This document shows, one piece after another, positions 46,757-51,516 of a stretch of DNA of 51,516 nt. How positions within the stretch are numbered: the stretch's first letter is position 1; each line of letters begins with the position of its first letter. The notes beneath the pieces were generated by a model that was given only the letters and a program-made list of their open reading frames with translations, did not search any database and was not told the origin of the DNA. The DNA lies in the NCBI GenBank assembly GCA_031549495.1, contig JAVBPS010000018.1:1-51516 (forward strand), written 5' to 3'. This stretch comes from JAVBOW01 sp031549495. GTDB lineage: Bacteria; Bacteroidota; Bacteroidia; Bacteroidales; Rikenellaceae. The position numbers and the translations under genes were made by a program.

Positions 46757-48319
46757 TTACAGGGGTATGTTCGTGTGCTTTTTAGCCGGGTTGGTGAGTT
46801 TCTTGGTGGCGAGCGACTGCAGGGCGCGGATCACGCGGAAGCGGGTGTTGCGCGGCACGATCACGTCGTCCACATAGCCGTACTTGGCGGCCACGTAGGG
46901 GTTGGCGAACTTTTCGCGGTACTCGTCCTCTTTTGCGGCGATCAGCGCGGCACGCTGCTGCGGATCCTCGACGGCGGCGATCTCCTTTGAATAGAGCACC
47001 TCGGTAGCCCCCTGCGGACCCATCACGGCGATCTCGCCCGTGGGCCACGAGTAGTTGATGTCGCCGCGCAGGTGCTTGGAGCTCATCACGCAGTAGGCGC
47101 CGCCGTAGGCTTTGCGCAGGATGACGGTCACTTTGGGCACCGTGGCCTCGCCGTAGGCGAAGAGCAGCTTGGCGCCGTGGATGATGATCCCGCCATACTC
47201 CTGGGCCGTACCCGGCAGGAAGCCCGGCACGTCGACCAGCGTGACGATCGGAATGTTGAACGCGTCGCAGAAGCGCACGAAACGGGCCGCCTTGCGCGAG
47301 GCGTTGATATCCAACACGCCCGCCAGGTACTTGGGCTGGTTGGCGATGATGCCGACCGACTGGCCGTTGAAACGGGCGAAGCCGGTGATGATGTTCGGGG
47401 CGAAAAGGGCCTGCGATTCGAGGAACTCGCCGCTGTCCACGATGCCGCGGATCACATCCAGCACGTCGTAGGGCTTGTTGGGGTTGTCGGGAATGATGTC
47501 GTTCAGCTTATCCTCCAGGCGGTTGATCTCGTCCGTGCAGACGGCCAGCGGGGCGTCCTCCAGGTTGTTCTGGGGCAGGTAGCCCAGCAGCTTGCGCAGC
47601 GTGGCGATCCCGTCCTCCTCGGTGTCCGAGACGAAGTGGGCCACACCGCTCTTGGCCGCGTGGATCGAGGCGCCGCCCAGTTGCTCCTGGGTCACCTCCT
47701 CGCCCGTCACGGTCTTCACCACCTTCGGGCCGGTGACGAACATGTAGCTCGTCCCGCGGCTCATCAGGATGAAGTCGGTCAGCGCCGGCGAGTAGACCGC
47801 GCCGCCCGCGCAGGGGCCGAAGATAGCCGAGATCTGCGGGATCACCCCCGAGGCGAGGATGTTGCGCTGGAAAATCTCGGTATAGCCGGAAAGGGAGTTG
47901 ACCCCCTCCTGGATGCGCGCGCCGCCCGAGTCGTTGATGCCGATCAGCGGGGCGCCGTTCTTCATCGCCATGTCCATCACCTTGCAGATCTTCTGGGCGA
48001 AGGTCTCCGAAAGCGAACCCCCGAAAACGGTGAAGTCCTGCGAGAAAACGTAGACCAGGCGGCCCTCGATGGTGCCGTAGCCGGTGATTACCCCGTCGCC
48101 GTAGTAGGTCTCGTTCTCCAGGCCGAAATCGGTGGCGCGGTGGGTGACGAACATGTCGAACTCCTCGAACGAACCCTCGTCCAGAAGCATCGCGATGCGT
48201 TCGCGGGCGGTGTATTTGCCCTTTTTGTGTTGGGATTCGATGCGCTTGGCGCCGCCGCCCTGGCTGGCCTGCTCGCGCTTTTCGATCAGTTGCCGGATCT
48301 TTTCAGCGTTCGTGCTCAT
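46757..48319 (-). CDS. mmdA: Methylmalonyl-CoA decarboxylase / acyl-CoA carboxyltransferase subunit
   Basis: 520 residues, a complete carboxyltransferase of the crotonase superfamily. The acyl-CoA pocket FDMFVTHRATDFGLE, oxyanion GGARIQEGVNSLSGY and FGPCAGGAVYSPALTDF, plus the second half VDVPGFLPGTAQEYGGIIIHGAKLLFAY. It transfers the carboxyl of methylmalonyl-CoA to the biotin carrier, giving propionyl-CoA. Gaps of 2 bp to mce and to oadG show tight co-transcription. Confidence 0.92.
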   Translation of the reverse strand: MSTNAEKIRQLIEKREQASQGGGAKRIESQHKKGKYTARERIAMLLDEGSFEEFDMFVTHRATDFGLENETYYGDGVITGYGTIEGRLVYVFSQDFTVFGGSLSETFAQKICKVMDMAMKNGAPLIGINDSGGARIQEGVNSLSGYTEIFQRNILASGVIPQISAIFGPCAGGAVYSPALTDFILMSRGTSYMFVTGPKVVKTVTGEEVTQEQLGGASIHAAKSGVAHFVSDTEEDGIATLRKLLGYLPQNNLEDAPLAVCTDEINRLEDKLNDIIPDNPNKPYDVLDVIRGIVDSGEFLESQALFAPNIITGFARFNGQSVGIIANQPKYLAGVLDINASRKAARFVRFCDAFNIPIVTLVDVPGFLPGTAQEYGGIIIHGAKLLFAYGEATVPKVTVILRKAYGGAYCVMSSKHLRGDINYSWPTGEIAVMGPQGATEVLYSKEIAAVEDPQQRAALIAAKEDEYREKFANPYVAAKYGYVDDVIVPRNTRFRVIRALQSLATKKLTNPAKKHTNIPL

Positions 48320-48321
48320 GG

Positions 48322-48735
48322 CTATTTTTCGTTTTTATCTTCGCACAATTCGGTCAGCACGCCGCCCGTGAATTTCGGGTGCAGGAAGGCGATCGAAAGG
48401 CCTTCGGCGCCCTTGCGCGGCTGTTTGTCGAGCAGTTGCACGCCCGCGGCCTCGGCCTCGGTGAGCGCGCCCTCGATCCCCTCGACGGCGTAGGCGATGT
48501 GGTGGACGCCCGGGCCGCGTTTTTCGAGGAACTTGGCGATGGTGCTCTCCTCGGAGGTCGGCTCCAACAGCTCGATCTTGGTCTGGCCCACCTTGAAGAA
48601 GGCGGTGCGCACTTTCTGGTCGGCGACCTCCTCGATGTTGTAGCATTTCAGGCCGAGGATCTTTTCCCAGTAGGGGATCGCCTCTTCGATGTTGGCTACG
48701 GCGATGCCGATGTGTTCGATGTGAGTGACTTTCAT
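48322..48735 (-). CDS. mce: Methylmalonyl-CoA epimerase
   Basis: 137 residues, a VOC-fold enzyme. Metal ligands are in HIEHIGIAV (H8 region), KIELLEP, VHHIAYAVEG and LTEL. It converts the 2R and 2S forms of methylmalonyl-CoA, linking a mutase (not in the window) to the decarboxylase genes downstream. First gene of the operon mce-mmdA-oadG-carrier-oadB. Confidence 0.93.
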   Translation of the reverse strand: MKVTHIEHIGIAVANIEEAIPYWEKILGLKCYNIEEVADQKVRTAFFKVGQTKIELLEPTSEESTIAKFLEKRGPGVHHIAYAVEGIEGALTEAEAAGVQLLDKQPRKGAEGLSIAFLHPKFTGGVLTELCEDKNEK

Positions 48736-48800
48736 TTTTTATGGATTTTATGGATTTTTGTTAATTTTCGGCCTGAAAAGTGTTTAAAAACTCAATCCTA

Positions 48801-48808
48801 CAAAGATA
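48801..48808 (-). promoter_or_regulatory. Possible -7 box for the decarboxylase operon
   Basis: CAAAGATA reads TATCTTTG on the minus strand, 66 bp before the mce start. Upstream is very AT-rich, but no exact -33 TTTG stands at 19-21 nt. Confidence 0.4.
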
Positions 48809-48897
48809 TGAGTTATATTTTGTTTTTTTAAAGAATTTTTAAAATATTTTTTTCGGCTTTCCGGGACTGTTTTTGCTCCTTCTGTTCGTCGGCCGGA

Positions 48898-48930
48898 TTT
48901 GTCATTCTTCACTTCGTTCAGCATGACAAA
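48898..48930. repeat. Collapsed two-arm palindrome
   Basis: TTGTCATTC runs directly into TTCACTTCGTTCAGCATGAC, so the left end of one arm joins the right arm with the middle missing. This looks like a deletion product of the repeat. The remainder of the 297-bp gap 48736-49032 holds only the two promoters. Confidence 0.7.
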
Positions 48931-48976
48931 ACCGAAGGTCGCGATAAGGAACAGAGGTGTTCCGGTATTTTTTTTG

Positions 48977-48984
48977 TATGTTTG
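48977..48984 (+). promoter_or_regulatory. Possible -7 box for the thioredoxin-like/meaB operon
   Basis: TATGTTTG fits TAnnTTTG and lies 48 bp before the ATG at 49033. No standard -33 element visible. Confidence 0.4.
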
Positions 48985-49032
48985 TCAAAGGAAAGGCGGC
49001 AGAAGGATATGTATTTCAAAAACCGGAACGCT

Positions 49033-49488
49033 ATGAAACGATTCCTGATCGCCGCGTGCATGGCCTGTATGGCCCTTGCCGCGGATGCCCAAAAGATCTC
49101 CGTCGGAGACCGCGCCCCCGAGGTAAAGGCGGCGGCATGGCCCGACAAAGCGCCCCGCGGCGGCGAGCGGGTGCGGATGATCGAATTTTTCTACTCCCGC
49201 AGCGCCCCGTCCATGGCGCGCGTGGCACCATTGGACGCGATGGCCGAAAAGTACGGCGGGCGGCTGGATGTGATCGTGGTGTGCCGTGAGGACGCCGTGA
49301 CGGTCGCCAAGGCGATCGGGGGCAGCCACACTTTCTATACCGCCATCGACGACGAAAACCGCACCTTCGCCGCGTACGGGGTGCAGTACATCCCCTACGG
49401 GGTGGTGGTCGACGCCAAGGGCCGTGTGGTGTGGGCGGGCAATCCCGAAAAGTTGAGTGACGAAGAATTAGGAAAATATCTGAAATGA
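49033..49488 (+). CDS. Exported thioredoxin-fold protein without CxxC
   Basis: 151 residues from the ATG at 49033, chosen for its signal peptide (MKRFLIAACMACMALAADAQ); an ATG at 49009 with AGAAGG in front is an alternative. The thioredoxin fold is plain (GDRAPEVKA, MIEFFYSRSAPSM, YIPYGVVVDAKGRVVWAG with the cis-proline P), but the active site reads S57-A58-P59-S60 in place of C-x-x-C, so it cannot carry out thiol redox chemistry. The stop overlaps the meaB start by 4 bp. Function unknown; chaperone or binding role possible. Confidence 0.8.
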   Translation: MKRFLIAACMACMALAADAQKISVGDRAPEVKAAAWPDKAPRGGERVRMIEFFYSRSAPSMARVAPLDAMAEKYGGRLDVIVVCREDAVTVAKAIGGSHTFYTAIDDENRTFAAYGVQYIPYGVVVDAKGRVVWAGNPEKLSDEELGKYLK

Positions 49489-50588
49489 ATCCCGACGAGC
49501 ATTACGAGCACCATCATAAAGAGCTTTACGACGACAGCGCCCTCGTGATCAGCGAGGGCGTTGAGCAACCGCCCGTGGTCAATCCCAATTTCCGCCGCGT
49601 GCGCCGCCGCGAACTATCCGTCGCGCAGTTCGTCGATGGGATCCTCGCGCGCGATATTTCGATCCTTTCGCAGGCTATCACGCTGGTCGAGAGCCACAAC
49701 CCGGCCCATTACGACCGGGCGCAGGCGATCATCGAGGGGTGCCTGCCGCATGCGGGCCGGTCGGTGCGCATCGGCATTACCGGCGTGCCGGGGGCGGGCA
49801 AGTCGACCTTCATCGAGGCCGTCGGCGGCATGGTCACGGCGCAGGGCCACCGGTTGGCGGTGCTGGCGATCGACCCGTCGTCGCAGCGTAGCGGGGGGTC
49901 TATCCTGGGCGATAAAACGCGCATGGAATCGCTGACGGTGAATCCCGACGCGTTCATCCGGCCCTCCCCCTCGGCGGGGTCGCTGGGCGGGGTGGCGCGC
50001 AAGACGCGCGAGAGCATCGTGCTTTGCGAGGCGGCCGGGTATGACGTGATCTTCGTGGAGACGGTCGGCGTGGGACAGAGCGAAACGGCCGTGCATTCGA
50101 TGGTCGACCTTTTTATGCTATTGCAGATCGCAGGGGCGGGCGACGAGTTGCAGGGGATCAAGCGCGGCATCATGGAAATGGCTGACCTGGTGGCAATCAC
50201 CAAGACGGACGGCACGAACGTCCATCGTGCGGAACTGGCTAAAACACAGATCGCAAGCGCCCTCAGGCTCTTTCCCATGCCTGCGTCGGGCTGGCGGCCG
50301 AAGGTCTACACCTGTTCCTCGACCGAGGGGACGGGCCTGGCCGAGGTGTGGGGCGGCATCCGGGAACTGCTCGACTTCATCCGCGCGAACGGCTATTTCG
50401 ACGCGCACCGCCGCGAGCAGAATAAATACTGGATGTACGGCACGATCGACGAACGCCTGCGCGAGGATTTTTATCATTCGCCACGCATCGAACCGATCTT
50501 ACAGGAATACGAAACCAAAGTGCTCGAAGGGCGGTTGAGTTCGTTTACGGCCGCACATGAGTTGCTGGATAAGTATTTCAAAAAATAA
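49485..50588 (+). CDS. meaB: MeaB-type GTPase, chaperone of methylmalonyl-CoA mutase
   Basis: 367 residues. P-loop GVPGAGKS at 100-107, LAIDPSSQRSGGSILGDKTRM (switch region), a Walker B FVETVGVGQSE and NKxD-like ITKTDGTN. The C-terminal domain has the dimerisation and tail blocks seen in MeaB/ArgK. It protects and reloads the B12-dependent mutase that feeds the decarboxylase operon on the other strand; the mutase itself is outside the window. Confidence 0.93.
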   Translation: MNPDEHYEHHHKELYDDSALVISEGVEQPPVVNPNFRRVRRRELSVAQFVDGILARDISILSQAITLVESHNPAHYDRAQAIIEGCLPHAGRSVRIGITGVPGAGKSTFIEAVGGMVTAQGHRLAVLAIDPSSQRSGGSILGDKTRMESLTVNPDAFIRPSPSAGSLGGVARKTRESIVLCEAAGYDVIFVETVGVGQSETAVHSMVDLFMLLQIAGAGDELQGIKRGIMEMADLVAITKTDGTNVHRAELAKTQIASALRLFPMPASGWRPKVYTCSSTEGTGLAEVWGGIRELLDFIRANGYFDAHRREQNKYWMYGTIDERLREDFYHSPRIEPILQEYETKVLEGRLSSFTAAHELLDKYFKK

Positions 50589-50629
50589 TTCCTTTTGTTT
50601 GCGCGGGATGACTTTAAAAAACGAGAAGT

Positions 50630-50923
50630 ATGACCAAGAAATTTGCGGACAATCCCAATGTGGCCGTTTTTACAACTAAATATATCTTAGAGCGGCGTAG
50701 CCCTATTCTGTATGTATATCATTACGAAGATGATGGCGCGTGGTCCTTTTCTGGAAATGATCTTTGCGAAGGAAAGGATTATCGAATTATGTCATTGGAA
50801 GAGATGATAAGCCTTGACAATTCGATATTGGAACTTGCAGATATGCCATTAGGGTTTTGTGCAAAAAGAAAAGATGTTTCTTCTGTTTGGGTGATCGAGC
50901 GTTTTGATGAAGAATTATCATAG
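50630..50923 (+). CDS. Small protein related to DUF2185 (immunity-like)
   Basis: 97 residues, clearly lower in GC than its neighbours. VAVFTTKYILERRSPILYVYHYEDDGAW, SLEEMISLDNSILELADMPLG and CAKRKD resemble the DUF2185 family, which includes immunity-protein-like members; the assignment is by memory of the pattern. It starts 41 bp after meaB and may be a recent acquisition. No toxin gene is adjacent. Confidence 0.6.
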   Translation: MTKKFADNPNVAVFTTKYILERRSPILYVYHYEDDGAWSFSGNDLCEGKDYRIMSLEEMISLDNSILELADMPLGFCAKRKDVSSVWVIERFDEELS

Positions 50924-50930
50924 TCTCTAT

Positions 50931-51017
50931 TTGTCATTCAGAGCGAAGCGAAGAATCTTGGTCTTGCTGTTTTTGAACAGTTCCGACCAAGATTCTTCGC
51001 TTCGCTCTGAATGACAA
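50931..51017. repeat. Two-arm palindrome between the DUF2185-like gene and tsaE
   Basis: Both arms carry the ATTCAGAG outer variant and GCGAAGC cores with CTTGGTC/GACCAAG. It sits between convergent genes (stops at 50923 and 51031). Confidence 0.9.
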
Positions 51018-51030
51018 ACAACAGATTAAT

Positions 51031-51450
51031 TTACCCGATCGTCACCTTCCGGCTGTCCGGCCCGGTGACCTCGATCGAGACCCGGAGCGTTCCCTCGGGC
51101 AGCAGGCTTTCGATCTTCTCGGGCCACTCGACCAGGCAGGCCTCGCCGCTGTAAAAATACTCCTCGTAGCCCAGGTCGAAGGCCTCTTCCAGCCGTTCGA
51201 TGCGGTAGAAGTCGAAGTGGTTGATGACCGCCCCGTTGCCGGTGACGTATTGGTTGACCAGGGCGAATGTGGGGCTGGTCACTTCCTGTTGGACACCTAA
51301 CAGGCGCCCGATTTCGCGGACCAGGGTGGTCTTGCCCGCCCCCATCGGGCCGTAGAGCGCTACCACGGGATGTTCCTCCAGGCGGCCGATGATGGCGTCG
51401 GCCGCAACGGCCAGCCCGTCCAGGTTATGTATTTCGATCGTTTCGGTCAT
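51031..51450 (-). CDS. tsaE: tRNA threonylcarbamoyladenosine biosynthesis ATPase
   Basis: 139 residues. P-loop GPMGAGKT at 34-41, the switch TSPTFALVNQY, HFDFYRIER and LVEWPEKI are the TsaE family blocks. It works with TsaB and TsaD on t6A37 of tRNA. Upstream (to the right) lies a GGGCACCC repeat pair that runs off the window. Confidence 0.93.
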   Translation of the reverse strand: MTETIEIHNLDGLAVAADAIIGRLEEHPVVALYGPMGAGKTTLVREIGRLLGVQQEVTSPTFALVNQYVTGNGAVINHFDFYRIERLEEAFDLGYEEYFYSGEACLVEWPEKIESLLPEGTLRVSIEVTGPDSRKVTIG

Positions 51451-51460
51451 GTCGGGATCT

Positions 51461-51516
51461 GTAGGGGCACCCCTTGTGGGTGCCCAAATGAAGAAAGGGC
51501 ACCCACAAGGGGTGCC
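51461..51516. repeat. Inverted pair of GGGCACCC repeats at the window edge
   Basis: GTAGGGGCACCCCTTGTGGG (51461 on) and its inverted partner from 51497 form a two-arm palindrome of the short hairpin repeat, cut by the end of the window. Confidence 0.75.

Overview
The window looks like a chromosomal segment from a GC-rich member of the Bacteroidota, most likely Alistipes or another Rikenellaceae. The phylum call rests on promoters with the TTTG / TAnnTTTG spacing, a LruC-domain lipoprotein, a TatA/TatC pair without TatB, and a Na+-pumping methylmalonyl-CoA decarboxylase operon whose OadG carries a lamin-tail domain. The genus is an inference from composition and gene content. No rRNA, tRNA, CRISPR array, transposase or phage gene was recognised.

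Layout. (1) 395-2410: LruC lipoprotein, divergent from (2) a 16-kb exopolysaccharide locus (2832-18729). That locus holds a receiver-only response regulator, a polyprenyl-phosphate sugar transferase with a degenerate receiver-like N-terminus, a TolC-like protein, a Wzz/GumC-type protein with a decayed tyrosine-kinase domain, an O-antigen ligase/polymerase, four GT2 and two GT4 glycosyltransferases, a hexapeptide acyltransferase and a flippase. (3) 18822-29. 5 kb and on to 30048: housekeeping genes, namely a U32 peptidase, polyprenyl synthase, lipA, lipB, recJ, a class III aminotransferase, a TrmH-like methylase, GNAT, VOC, a small membrane protein, rsgA and cvpA. (4) 30316-33874: an apparently catalytically dead GH2 protein, a WbqC-like protein and an esterase-like protein. 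(5) 34065-43403: a second flippase, dut, holB, folK, a small lipoprotein, tatA, tatC, an EEP-family phosphodiesterase, queG and an acyl-CoA ligase. (6) 44110-48735 (minus strand): mce, mmdA, oadG-LTD, biotin carrier, oadB. This is the Na+-dependent methylmalonyl-CoA to propionyl-CoA branch of succinate/propionate metabolism, matched on the other strand by meaB (49485), whose operon partner is a thioredoxin-like protein lacking its CxxC. (7) The end holds a low-GC DUF2185-like ORF and tsaE.

The most unusual content is intergenic. Nearly every gap of more than about 80 bp holds a dispersed structured repeat. I distinguish: (a) a two-arm palindrome of about 70-90 bp, present about ten times plus half copies, in which each arm contains its own hairpin and both levels of pairing are preserved by compensatory changes; (b) a sister family whose arms contain ATGTC/GACAT instead of ATTCT/AGAAT; (c) a short GGGCACCC / GGGTGCCC hairpin; (d) a long (about 330-400 nt) element at 14.5 and 43.7 kb with covarying long-range stems and a 3' hairpin whose loop can pair upstream; (e) a module of about 100 nt with two hairpins sharing nearly the same loop, at 28.4 kb and nested in the 43.7-kb copy; (f) a MITE-like imperfect palindrome of 107-122 bp with terminal inverted repeats at 20.1 and 30.1 kb and a remnant at 0.35 kb; (g) a triple hairpin at 36.0 kb; (h) an AT-rich inverted pair inside the decarboxylase operon. 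Elements (d) and (e) are the best candidates for an undescribed system, because two or three copies within 30 kb already show compensatory base changes.
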